Below are positions 1 to 7,790 of a stretch of DNA of 64,000 nt, piece by piece. A program made the translations under genes and the position numbers. Source of the stretch: Leifsonia sp. TF02-11 (GTDB lineage Bacteria; Actinomycetota; Actinomycetes; Actinomycetales; Microbacteriaceae); contig NZ_JAGEKP010000003.1 of the NCBI RefSeq assembly GCF_017565305.1, forward strand, positions 620,001-684,000. The letters run 5' to 3'. The notes under the pieces are model-generated. The model had not been told where the DNA came from, did no database searches, and saw only the letters and a program-made list of their open reading frames with translations. Position 1 is the first letter of the stretch. Each line of letters begins with the position of its first letter.

Positions 1-212
1 ATCTCGAGGGCAAGCGCGTGATCGTGCTCGAAGACACCTCCACCACCGGCGGCTCGCCGCTCAAAGCGATCGAGGCGCTGAAGAAGGTCGGAGCCGAGAT
101 CGCGGGAGTCGCGGTCGTCGTCGACCGCAACACGGGCGCGCGCGAGGTCATCGAGTCTGCCGGATACCCCTACTTCGCCGCGATCGGCCTCGAGGATCTG
201 GGGCTGGAGTAG
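1..212 (+). CDS. pyrE: Orotate phosphoribosyltransferase, C-terminal part (5' truncated by window edge)
   Basis: Only the last ~70 codons are present; the frame is open to the window edge. The segment VIVLEDTSTTGGS is the PRPP-binding loop of type I phosphoribosyltransferases, in the form typical of PyrE (orotate plus PRPP to OMP, pyrimidine synthesis, cytosol). The tail with the hydrophobic strand AGVAVVVDRNTGA and the ending GLEDLGL also fit PyrE. The stop TAG overlaps the GTG start of the next gene by one base, suggesting translational coupling. A different type I PRTase cannot be fully excluded from this fragment. Confidence 0.85.
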   Translation, partial: LEGKRVIVLEDTSTTGGSPLKAIEALKKVGAEIAGVAVVVDRNTGAREVIESAGYPYFAAIGLEDLGLE

Positions 213-3112
213 TGGCGGAACACCGCGACCCCGGCACGGGGGGCGAACCGGACCAGCCGGAGCGCGACCCGCAGCAGCACGACGACTCCGAGCCGGAGTT
301 CGGCAGCTCGGAGTGGCTGCTCGCACAGCTCACCGGCGGCCGGCGCGTCGAGCGGGCGGACGAGACGGTCGGTGCGACGACCGGCGTTGCGCCCGAGGGG
401 GAGCGGGAAGAAGACGGCGCGGGCGTCGGCGGCGCGGATGGCGGCGAGGTCGCCCCGGAGACGTCCGAGTCGACCGTGTCGAGTGGGGACGAGCCCGCAT
501 TCGGAGCCTTCGACGATCTGCTTCGGGAGCCCACGGCGTCGGGAGAGGACGTCGGTGCCCCCGCAGCGCAGCCGGTCCCTCTCGATTTCGCGGATCTGCT
601 TCGAGACGTTCCCGCCCCGACGCCGGACGAATCGGCCGACGACGACGTCGCCACCACCCCGATTGCCACGGTGCCGCAGGGTTTCGTCTGGAACCTGACG
701 TCCCGACAGGACGGGGAGCGAGACGACACGGTCGCATCGGCGCCGAGCGCGGAGCCGGACCGGACGAGCGCATTCGGGGCCGAGAGGCCGACCGAGGAGG
801 CGGGTGCTCCCGAGGCGGATGCTCCCGAGGCGGATGCCGAGGACGCGACCCCACCCGTACGTCGCACGAACTTCGTCGAACCGCAGAGCCGCCCTGCACG
901 GGAGACCCCCGCGGCTGAGAGTGCCGCTGCGTCCGGTTTAGCTGCCGGATCCGCGCCTGCGGCCCAGCCCGAGGTGCCGGCTGCCCAGACGCCACCTGCC
1001 CAGACGCCACCTGCCCAGACGCCACCTGCCCAGACGCCGGCCGCTCCGGCGCAGGGCTTCGAGCCGCCGAGTTTCGTGGCTGCTCTGCGGATGCCGCGTC
1101 CGCCGGAGTGGGGCGACGCTCCCTCGTCTCCCGCGGAGCCGCCGGCCGGGAGTGACAGCGTCGCGCCCGCCGGCGAGGGGCTCGGAGAAAGCCGACCGAA
1201 CGTCGACGAGCCGGAAGCCGAACCGAAGCCGCCGACGAACGACACGGAGCCACTGCACGGTCATGGGCTCGCTGCGCTGCTCGGCGCATACCAGGACGAG
1301 CGTCCGGCACCGCGTCCTCTCCTCGGTGACACGACCGGGATCATCCCCCTTCCACCCACGTACATTCCGCCCGCCCCGACCGCACCGCCCACCCAGACCC
1401 CGCCGCCAACGACCCCCGCTGTGGCGACTCCCGAGACGGTGACCCCCGAGACGGTGAGCCCGGGAGCCGGAACGTCGGGCTCCGACGCGAATCCGGCACC
1501 GGTGACTCGGCGGGAGGCCTTGCGTGCCGAGGGGGAGACGGCCCCGGGGGCGTTCGTCCCGCCGGCGCTGAGCGAGCCGGCACCGCCGGCGCCCGTCGTG
1601 CCGCCCGACGAGGGGCCGTTCGACGAGGCCGCCCAGACCGAGGCCATCCTCGGTGCGCCGCCGTCGCCGGCAACGAGTCCCTTCGATGCCGCAGCGCTCG
1701 CCGCTGCGTCGGCCGAGCTGTCGACCGCGGCGATCCCCGTCGGCGATGTTCCCGCGGCTCCGGAACCGGCGCAGCCGGTCGGGCGGGCCGCTGGCGAGCT
1801 GAACGATGCCGGCGAGGCCGATGGCCACGACGAGCCGGACGGCATCGCGGCTCTCTTCGGCGACTTCGCGCTCGCCGACGGCGCAGAGGGCACAGACGAC
1901 GATTCTGATCGCGTCCACGAGGTGGGCTCCCCGGTCGTCGACGAGTCGCAGCCTGCCGCGGAGTCCGCACCTGCCGCGTCCGCCGCGGCAGCCGACGCGG
2001 ACACGCCCGCCCCCGCGAACCCGGCGGCCCCCGCGGACCGGGCGGCCACAGCGCAGGGCGGTTCCCTGGGCATCGACGCCATCCTGTTCCCGGAGCTCGC
2101 CGGTGACGCGCAGGCGAGCCGAGAGGCCGACCCGGACGCTGCGGACGCCTCCCTTCCGGAGCCCGCTGCCGCGCTGGAGGGGCCGCAGCTGGGCGCCGAG
2201 CCGGGTGCCGGATTCGGGCTGGACGACTTCGATACGGCAGCGCCGCCGACCGTCGCGTTCGATGCGGCCGCCGCTGCTCGTGAGCCGCTGGCGGCTCCCA
2301 CCCCGCCGAGCCCCGCAACGACGCCTGTCGACAGCCCGGCAGCCGGTCCCGCGGCCGGCCCGGCGGCAACCGCGGCCTGGGCAGCAGCCGGTCCCTCCGC
2401 TTCCACCGCACCCGCCACCCGACCGACATCGCCGTCGTCCACTCCACCGTCGTCCACTCCGCCGCCGTCCACTCCGCCGACCCCGTCGAATCCTCCCCAG
2501 GGCCCGCGCGACCCGCGGCTCAACCGACGCATCTACCTCATCGCCGGTGTGCTGGCGGTGCTGCTCGTGCTCGTCGGTCTGTTCGCGCTCGGCACGCGCA
2601 TCCCCGCGCTGTTCGGGGCGTCCGCTCCGTCGCACCCGGCCTCGGCCTCCCGGGCAGCGTCCGCGACGCCCACCCCGACGCCGACCCCGACCCCGACCGT
2701 GATCCAGAAGCCGGCGGCGGCCGTCGGTCCGGGCGAGCACGCCTGGGACACCCTCGGCGGCGGGGAGTGCATCCAGCCGTACACGTCACCGTGGGCCGAG
2801 ACCTTCACGGTCGTCGACTGCACAGCCGATCACAGCGCCCAGATGGTCTACACCAACCTGCTCTCCGCCGACCCCGCCGCTCCATACCCCGGCGCGGACG
2901 CGCTCGCTCAGCAGATCAACACTCTGTGCACCGCGGGCGGCGTGGTCGACCTGAACGCCGCTGCCGCCTACCCCGACCTGCAGGTGCAGGGCACGTTCCC
3001 GGCGACCGACGCGCAGTGGAAGAGCGGCCAGCGCTCGTACTATTGCTTCGCCAGCCGCTCCAGCGGGCAGCCGCTCAGCACCTCCGTGCAGGGCCAGGGA
3101 CCGACCGGCTGA
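212..3112 (+). CDS. Large disordered single-pass membrane protein with C-terminal septum-formation-type domain
   Basis: 966 residues. Residues 1 to about 765 are an Ala/Pro/Glu/Asp/Thr-rich, low-complexity and probably unfolded cytoplasmic region. It holds several 15-bp tandem DNA repeats (AQTPP about residues 257-276; SSTPP about 741-755). A basic stretch (DPRLNRR) precedes one membrane helix at about 774-796 (IYLIAGVLAVLLVLVGLFAL). A Pro/Thr linker then leads to a compact extracellular domain of about 110 residues with Cys at GGGECI, VDCTA, TLCTA and YYCFA. That domain resembles the actinobacterial septum-formation family (PF13845 type), inferred by pattern. The start is the GTG overlapping the pyrE stop. 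A role at the division septum is family-based and not proven; the length of the disordered part is unusual. Confidence 0.7.
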   Translation: MAEHRDPGTGGEPDQPERDPQQHDDSEPEFGSSEWLLAQLTGGRRVERADETVGATTGVAPEGEREEDGAGVGGADGGEVAPETSESTVSSGDEPAFGAFDDLLREPTASGEDVGAPAAQPVPLDFADLLRDVPAPTPDESADDDVATTPIATVPQGFVWNLTSRQDGERDDTVASAPSAEPDRTSAFGAERPTEEAGAPEADAPEADAEDATPPVRRTNFVEPQSRPARETPAAESAAASGLAAGSAPAAQPEVPAAQTPPAQTPPAQTPPAQTPAAPAQGFEPPSFVAALRMPRPPEWGDAPSSPAEPPAGSDSVAPAGEGLGESRPNVDEPEAEPKPPTNDTEPLHGHGLAALLGAYQDERPAPRPLLGDTTGIIPLPPTYIPPAPTAPPTQTPPPTTPAVATPETVTPETVSPGAGTSGSDANPAPVTRREALRAEGETAPGAFVPPALSEPAPPAPVVPPDEGPFDEAAQTEAILGAPPSPATSPFDAAALAAASAELSTAAIPVGDVPAAPEPAQPVGRAAGELNDAGEADGHDEPDGIAALFGDFALADGAEGTDDDSDRVHEVGSPVVDESQPAAESAPAASAAAADADTPAPANPAAPADRAATAQGGSLGIDAILFPELAGDAQASREADPDAADASLPEPAAALEGPQLGAEPGAGFGLDDFDTAAPPTVAFDAAAAAREPLAAPTPPSPATTPVDSPAAGPAAGPAATAAWAAAGPSASTAPATRPTSPSSTPPSSTPPPSTPPTPSNPPQGPRDPRLNRRIYLIAGVLAVLLVLVGLFALGTRIPALFGASAPSHPASASRAASATPTPTPTPTPTVIQKPAAAVGPGEHAWDTLGGGECIQPYTSPWAETFTVVDCTADHSAQMVYTNLLSADPAAPYPGADALAQQINTLCTAGGVVDLNAAAAYPDLQVQGTFPATDAQWKSGQRSYYCFASRSSGQPLSTSVQGQGPTG

Positions 3113-3142
3113 TCGCCTCCGCCTCCTCGCGGCGCGACCCGG

Positions 3143-3694
3143 TCAGAGCGCCCGATCGTTCTCGTAGCGGTCGAGCGCGGCCGGCGGGTTGAGCCGCCGG
3201 GCGGAGGCCAACTCCAGCGCCGCGTCGCCGTCGCCCGGTACGGTCACATTGACGACGACGGCGTCGCGCTCGGCGCCGACGCCGAAGACGCCGTCGGCAT
3301 CGAGGTCGGCCAGGGCGGCGACCATCGCCTCGCGCAACCGGCCGTTGACCGCGGCCGAGCGTTCGAACGGGTCGCCGAGACCGTCGAAGAGTCGCTCCAC
3401 CTCGCCGAAGTGGGTGTCACCGAAGAACGCGAACGGCGACTCCAGCTCCGACCAGCGCAACTCGTCGGGCAGCAGTTCGACGCCCTGGTGGCGGTAGCCG
3501 GCGACCGTGAGGGCGAGCCCGTCGTACGACGCAGCGGTCGGGGCCGGCCGGTGCGACTGAGCGGTGGTGGCGAGACCGAAATAGTAGAAGGTCTCGGACG
3601 GGTGGACGGACCGGAGGTCGTCCCAGGCGGACCGTGCCGCCTCCCGGACGGCGACGCGCACGAGGTCGTAGGTTGCGGAAGTGGGGACGCCCAT
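3143..3694 (-). CDS. DUF4303-type hypothetical protein
   Basis: 183 residues. Features such as AWDDLRSVHPSETFYYFGLAT, the mid-protein 'ELRWSELESPFAFFGDTHF' and the C-terminal 'VNVTVPGD' block resemble DUF4303 proteins, small cytosolic proteins of unknown function. No signal peptide or membrane segment is visible. The ATG chosen is preceded by a GAAAGAAG Shine-Dalgarno-like stretch. The frame stays open far upstream, but that part lies antisense-like over the NagD-type gene and is not coding. It follows that phosphatase gene on the same strand after about 90 nt, so the two may be cotranscribed. Confidence 0.7.
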   Translation of the reverse strand: MGVPTSATYDLVRVAVREAARSAWDDLRSVHPSETFYYFGLATTAQSHRPAPTAASYDGLALTVAGYRHQGVELLPDELRWSELESPFAFFGDTHFGEVERLFDGLGDPFERSAAVNGRLREAMVAALADLDADGVFGVGAERDAVVVNVTVPGDGDAALELASARRLNPPAALDRYENDRAL

Positions 3695-3783
3695 GGTGGT
3701 GCTTCTTTCTGGTGGGGGCGATCCGACGCGGTTGCGTTCGGGGCACGACGGGACCGCGGCCCGTGGAGGCCGGTGGTCCCGGG

Positions 3784-4584
3784 TCAGAGATCCGACTCGA
3801 CCGGACCCGTGGTGACGAGCTCGTGCACGCCGGAGAGGATCTCGTCGGGGCGGAACGGGTACCGGTCGATCTCGGCCTGGTCGCTGATGCCGGTGAGCAC
3901 CAGGATGGTGTGCAGGCCGGCCTCGATGCCGGCGACGACATCGGTGTCCATCCGGTCGCCGATCATCGCGGTGTTCTCGGAGTGTGCGCCGATGCGGTTG
4001 AGCGCCGAGCGGAACATCATCGGGTTCGGCTTGCCGACCACGTAAGGCTCCATTCCGCCTGTCGCCTTGGTGATCATGGCGGTCACCGCTCCGGTCGCGG
4101 GAAGCGGGCCCTCCGCGCTCGGCCCTGTGGCGTCGGGGTTGGTCGAGATGAAGCGGGCACCCGCGCCGATCAGACGGATCGCCTTGGTGATCGCGTCGAA
4201 CGAGTAGCTGCGGGTCTCGCCGACGACCACGTAGTCCGGGTTCGTGTCGGTCATGATGAAGCCCGCCTCGTGCAGGGCGGTCGTCAGCCCGGCCTCCCCG
4301 ATGACGTACGCGCTGCCTCCCGGCGCCTGCGACTTGAGGAAGTCGGCGGTGGCCAGCGCGGAGGTCCAGATCGACTCCTCCGGAACGTCGAGCCCCGACG
4401 CGCGGAGTCGGGCGGCGAGGTCGCGCGGCGTGTAGATCGAGTTGTTGGTGAGCACGAGGAACGGCGTGCCCTGGTCGCGCCACTGCTGGATCAGCTCGGG
4501 GGCGCCGCGCAGGGCCTCGTTCTCGTGGACGAGCACGCCGTCCATGTCGGTCAGCCAGCACTCGATCTCGTCGCGTCGCGCCAC
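3784..4584 (-). CDS. HAD-IIA (NagD-like) sugar or nucleotide phosphatase
   Basis: 266 residues, normal for the NagD/4-nitrophenylphosphatase family of soluble Mg-dependent phosphatases. Motif I is WLTDMDGVL (nucleophile D13, acid/base D15). Motif II is LVLTNNS, motif III includes the Lys in VVGKPNP, and motif IV is MIGDRMDTD. The C2-type cap lies between motifs II and III. The substrate is unknown; relatives act on UMP, GMP or sugar phosphates. The start is a GTG with an AAAGGGG stretch upstream. It precedes the DUF4303 gene on the same strand. Confidence 0.9.
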   Translation of the reverse strand: MARRDEIECWLTDMDGVLVHENEALRGAPELIQQWRDQGTPFLVLTNNSIYTPRDLAARLRASGLDVPEESIWTSALATADFLKSQAPGGSAYVIGEAGLTTALHEAGFIMTDTNPDYVVVGETRSYSFDAITKAIRLIGAGARFISTNPDATGPSAEGPLPATGAVTAMITKATGGMEPYVVGKPNPMMFRSALNRIGAHSENTAMIGDRMDTDVVAGIEAGLHTILVLTGISDQAEIDRYPFRPDEILSGVHELVTTGPVESDL

Positions 4585-4621
4585 GCAGGACCCCTTTCGA
4601 AGGTGATGTGACGCCCCCAGC

Positions 4622-5407
4622 TTATTGCCCGGTTGGTTGCAGCAGGGTTTCCAGAGCCTGACGGGATCCCCCGAATGCGTCCATGTCGATGTACGTCTCG
4701 TCGCCGTCGTAACCCGCGAGCCGCTCGCGATCGGAGTACTGCCAGAACGTCCAGCGGCGGCCGTCCGGGATCATCGGCGGCAGCAGGACGGAGCGGTACC
4801 AGATCGGATTGTCGCGGTACGCGCCCTTCAGATAGCGGTCGTAGGCCGTGCCGGTCGCGTAGAGGATCGCGGGCCTTCCGTAATGCTTCTCGAGCTCGTC
4901 GAGGAGCGGGTCGAGGACGGCCTGCACGCGTTCGCGCGACGGAGGAGCGGAGAGGTAGCCGCCGTAGAGCTCGACGTCGACCGTCACCGGGAGGGTTCCC
5001 GCGTCGGCGGGGACGGTGCGGAAGATGTTCTGCGCCTGCCGCTCGGCGCTGCTGTCGAAGCTGAGGAAGTGGTACGCGCCGACGATCAGCCCGCTGGCCT
5101 TGGCGTCCCTCCAGTTCGCCTCGAAGCGTTCGTCTTCGTCGCCGGAGCCCTCGGTGGCTTTGATGATCGCGAAGTCGACGCCCTGCCGCGAGAGCACCGG
5201 CCAGTCGATCCTGCCCTGATAGCTGGACACGTCGACGCCGCGCACCGGCAGCGCGGCGGCGAGGACGCGGTTCGGCCAGAGGATCCCCGCGAAGAGGAGC
5301 ACCGCCGCGACGGACACGGCGGTGACGCCCGCGACGATACCGACCACGAGGTACGTGCCGTGCCGGGGACGCGCGGGGTTGTTCGCGTCGTGCGCGGTCT
5401 TCGTCAC
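4622..5407 (-). CDS. Membrane-anchored GH25 lysozyme (N-acetylmuramidase)
   Basis: 261 residues from the GTG at 5407 (VTKTAHDANN). An upstream in-frame start at 5491 would overlap the divergent methyltransferase gene and has no better ribosome site, whereas AGGGTGGG precedes the GTG at 5407. A membrane anchor lies at about residues 18-44 (TYLVVGIVAGVTAVSVAAVLLF). The GH25 fold follows: RGVDVSSYQGRIDW at the start, FAIIKATEG, GAYHFLSF, and the catalytic strand VTVDVEL with its D-x-E pair. The end FWQYSDRERLAGYDGDETYIDMDAF is the usual last barrel strand. It should cut peptidoglycan beta-1,4 MurNAc-GlcNAc bonds outside the membrane, probably in wall remodelling. Confidence 0.9.
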   Translation of the reverse strand: MTKTAHDANNPARPRHGTYLVVGIVAGVTAVSVAAVLLFAGILWPNRVLAAALPVRGVDVSSYQGRIDWPVLSRQGVDFAIIKATEGSGDEDERFEANWRDAKASGLIVGAYHFLSFDSSAERQAQNIFRTVPADAGTLPVTVDVELYGGYLSAPPSRERVQAVLDPLLDELEKHYGRPAILYATGTAYDRYLKGAYRDNPIWYRSVLLPPMIPDGRRWTFWQYSDRERLAGYDGDETYIDMDAFGGSRQALETLLQPTGQ

Positions 5408-5475
5408 CCGCCCACCCTGGCAGCAGCCGCTGGGAACTCGCGGTGCGGACACGCGGGTCTCGCTACGCTGGATCG

Positions 5476-6138
5476 GTGACGCCAGAGACACCGCAGGAGC
5501 CGGGCCGGGAGCACCTCCCGCCGTCGGCCGAGCTGACCACCCACGGCGTCGGCCCCTGGCCGGGCGACTGGCCGGAGGACCCCCGGTACGACCCCGAGCT
5601 GCTGCGACACGGCGACACCCGCAACGTGATCGACCGCTACCGGTACTGGCGCATGGAGGCCGTGGTCGCCGATCTCGACGAGCACCGGCATCCGTTCCAC
5701 GTGGCCATCGAGAACTGGCAGCACGACATGAACATCGGCTCCATCGTGCGCAGCGCGAACGCGTTCGCGGCCGACACCGTTCACATCATCGGCCGGCGCA
5801 GGTGGAACAAGCGCGGCGCGATGGTGACCGATCGCTATCAGCACGTGCTGCACCACGACGACGTGGAGGCCTTCGTGGCGTGGGCGCGGCAGGCCGGCCT
5901 CCCGATCGTCGCGGTCGACAATGTGCCGGGTTCGGTGCTCATCGAGACCTACGCGCTGCCGAAGGAGTGCGTGCTGTTGTTCGGGCAGGAGGGTCCTGGT
6001 CTGTCGGCCGCCGCCCTGGAGGCCGCGGACGTCGTCGTCGAGATCTCCCAGTTCGGCTCCACCCGCTCCATCAACGCCTCCGCTGCGGCCGCCGTCGCCA
6101 TGCACGCCTGGATCCTCCAGCACGTCCCCTTCTCGTAG
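5476..6138 (+). CDS. SpoU/TrmH-family RNA 2'-O-methyltransferase
   Basis: 220 residues. The SPOUT knot motifs are all present: NIGSIVRSANAFAADTVHIIG (motif 1), ECVLLFGQEGPGLS (motif 2) and EISQFGSTRSINASAAAAVAMHAW (motif 3, cofactor-binding knot). It should methylate a ribose 2'-OH of rRNA or tRNA using SAM; the target cannot be read from sequence. The N-terminal substrate extension is short and not of L30e type. The GTG start at 5476 sits 6 nt after a TACGCT -10 box (5464-5469), so the mRNA is probably leaderless. Confidence 0.88.
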   Translation: MTPETPQEPGREHLPPSAELTTHGVGPWPGDWPEDPRYDPELLRHGDTRNVIDRYRYWRMEAVVADLDEHRHPFHVAIENWQHDMNIGSIVRSANAFAADTVHIIGRRRWNKRGAMVTDRYQHVLHHDDVEAFVAWARQAGLPIVAVDNVPGSVLIETYALPKECVLLFGQEGPGLSAAALEAADVVVEISQFGSTRSINASAAAAVAMHAWILQHVPFS

Positions 6139-6147
6139 AGCTATCCG

Positions 6148-6199
6148 TTCCTCACTTTCTCTCGCTGTCGCCCGGCGTGTTGCGGGAGGAAGTGAGGAA
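6148..6199. repeat. 52-nt inverted-repeat element, copy 1
   Basis: Left arm TTCCTCACTTTCTC (6148-6161) pairs with GAGGAAGTGAGGAA (6186-6199), one mismatch, around a 24-nt loop ending CGGCGTGTTGCGG. It lies between the convergent methyltransferase and DUF3052 genes. A second copy of exactly the same length and arms lies at 43493-43544, also in a convergent gap. It may serve as a bidirectional terminator or be a dispersed repeat. Confidence 0.8.
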
Positions 6200-6216
6200 G
6201 CGACGGTGGGTGAAGG

Positions 6217-6633
6217 TCAGCGGTTGCTGCGGCGGATGACGAGCTTGAGGGCCGACCAGTCGTGCGAGAGGGCGGCGACCTTGACGTCGACGAGGCCGCG
6301 CGCGAGCGCGGTGTCGCGGATGACGTTCTCGTCGAGGTCGCTGACGTGGCCCGCGGCCTTGCGCGGCCAGGCGGCCCAGATCATCCCGGCCGGGTGGATT
6401 CGCGGCGCCAGCGCGTCGAGCTCGCCGAGGTACTCCGCGGCCTCCCGGTAGAACGCGACGATCATCCCCGCCGGTGCCGTGGAGGACGGCGGCAGCCAGA
6501 CGATGTCGCCGGGGCCGTCCTCGACCGGGACCGACCAGCCGGGATCGGCGTGCAGCAGCTGTGCGCGCATCCCGGGCTTGAGGCCAAGCTTCTTCCAGAG
6601 CGGCGTGCCAGAGTAGCCTGCGGCGCCGGTCAT
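6217..6633 (-). CDS. DUF3052 family protein
   Basis: 138 residues from the ATG at 6633, which overlaps the stop of the upstream phosphoesterase gene (ATGA), so the pair is translationally coupled. GYSGTPLWKKLGLKPGM at the N-terminus and the paired DLVWLPPS-like and MIWAAWPRKAAG strands mark the DUF3052 family. It is a small soluble protein with no known catalytic residues, common in actinobacteria. A start four codons upstream is possible, but the overlap favours this one. Function unknown. Confidence 0.8.
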   Translation of the reverse strand: MTGAAGYSGTPLWKKLGLKPGMRAQLLHADPGWSVPVEDGPGDIVWLPPSSTAPAGMIVAFYREAAEYLGELDALAPRIHPAGMIWAAWPRKAAGHVSDLDENVIRDTALARGLVDVKVAALSHDWSALKLVIRRSNR

Positions 6634-7472
6634 GCGCCGCTCCATCCCGAGTCGGCCGCGATGCGCGCGATCGCTTCGGCGTCGAGGTCGTAGACCGTCT
6701 CGCCGTCATCGGCGGCGGGTGCGCGCACCACATGCGCCCGCACCGGGCCGTCGACCGGCAGCCAGATCATCGCGAACCCTGCTCCGCGCTCGGCGCGCTC
6801 CCGTGGCGGGGGCCACAGCACGTCGGTCGTGTTGGCGACCGCGGGCGCCACCACGACGGGGATGCCGCGCGGGCCGGCCTCGGTGACCAGTGCGTGGTGG
6901 TAGTGGCCGGCGAGGATCAGCCGGACGTCGGAGGCCGAGCACACGTCGATCAGCGGCTGCGGATCCACGAGGCGCAGGGTGTCGAAGAGCCCGGTCGTCG
7001 GCGGGACCGGCGGGTGGTGGAGGACGACGACGGTCCCGTTCGCGCTCGGGGTGCGCAGTGCGTCGCGCAGCCGCTCGAGTCGCGCGCCGTCCACTCTCCC
7101 GTAGCCGGCCCGCGCGACGGTCGTGTCGACGGTGACGACACGGAAACCGCGCACCTCCCGCTCGGTCTCGCGCGGCCCGAGCACCTCCTCGAACGCGTCG
7201 GAGAGGTCGTGGTTGCCCATCGCGTACGCGACCGCGGCTCCCCGCTCGGCCGCCCACGGCTCCAGTCGTTCGCGCAGCAGCCGGTAGGAGGCCGCGCTGC
7301 CGTCGTCGGAGAGGTCCCCGGACGCCACGACCAGATCGACGGCCTCCAGCTCGCCCGCGCGCAGGAGCACCCGGTCCAGGGCCGCCAATGTGTCGACCAG
7401 CCCGTAGTGCAGCCGGCCGTCACCGTACAGGTGGGTGTCGCTGAGGTGCAGGATGCGCAGGGGATCGGTCAC
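6630..7472 (-). CDS. Calcineurin-like metallophosphoesterase (CpdA/Icc type)
   Basis: About 280 residues. All metal-binding motifs are present in order: HLSDTHLYGDGR, ASGDLSDDG, MGNHD, LHHPP and LAGHYHHA. This set matches cyclic 3',5'-nucleotide phosphodiesterases of the CpdA/Icc group and related phosphatases; the true substrate is unknown. The GTG at 7472 is preferred because it lies 7 nt after a TAGGGT -10 box (7485-7480 on the minus strand), consistent with a leaderless start. A GTG three codons upstream (7481) would overlap that box. The gene ends overlapping DUF3052. Confidence 0.88.
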   Translation of the reverse strand: MTDPLRILHLSDTHLYGDGRLHYGLVDTLAALDRVLLRAGELEAVDLVVASGDLSDDGSAASYRLLRERLEPWAAERGAAVAYAMGNHDLSDAFEEVLGPRETEREVRGFRVVTVDTTVARAGYGRVDGARLERLRDALRTPSANGTVVVLHHPPVPPTTGLFDTLRLVDPQPLIDVCSASDVRLILAGHYHHALVTEAGPRGIPVVVAPAVANTTDVLWPPPRERAERGAGFAMIWLPVDGPVRAHVVRAPAADDGETVYDLDAEAIARIAADSGWSGA

Positions 7473-7548
7473 GCGGCCCACCCTAGCGCCGAGCTCCGAC
7501 CCTCATGCGTAGCGCGGTCCGGCGTCGGCCGTCTCCGCACGTGGGCCG

Positions 7549-7713
7549 TTACTCGGTGTCGACGGCCTGGATGAGCGCTTCGACCGCGGTGAGCAGATTG
7601 TGCAGCGCCTGCCGCTCGATCGAGTCCTCTGCGAGCTTCTGGATGTCGTAGCTCGCCGCGCTGGCCGCCTGCCTGGCTTGCGAGATCGCCGCCTGTGCTT
7701 CGAGATCCGCCAT
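7549..7713 (-). CDS. Small helical hypothetical protein (54 residues)
   Basis: The ORF reads MADLEAQAAISQARQAASAAS and continues as one Ala/Gln/Leu/Glu-rich, probably amphipathic helix to ...IQAVDTE with a TAA stop. A textbook Shine-Dalgarno site (GAGGAGGAA) lies just upstream of the ATG, which makes real translation likely. It sits 77 nt beyond the stop of the YhgE-like gene at 7791 on the same strand and before the phosphoesterase, so it may be the last gene of the envelope cluster. I recognise no family. Confidence 0.65.
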   Translation of the reverse strand: MADLEAQAAISQARQAASAASYDIQKLAEDSIERQALHNLLTAVEALIQAVDTE

Positions 7714-7790
7714 GGGTTCCTCCTCGGTTCGGGGTGTCGTCGTGCGACACCCTAGTCACCGGCCGGGTGCGAGCGATAGGCCCGCCCGGC

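Noticed and set aside
4622-5491. Longer GH25 gene starting at 5491
   Set aside because: It would overlap the divergent methyltransferase start and promoter, and the extra 28 residues add no signal; GTG 5407 has the better ribosome site.
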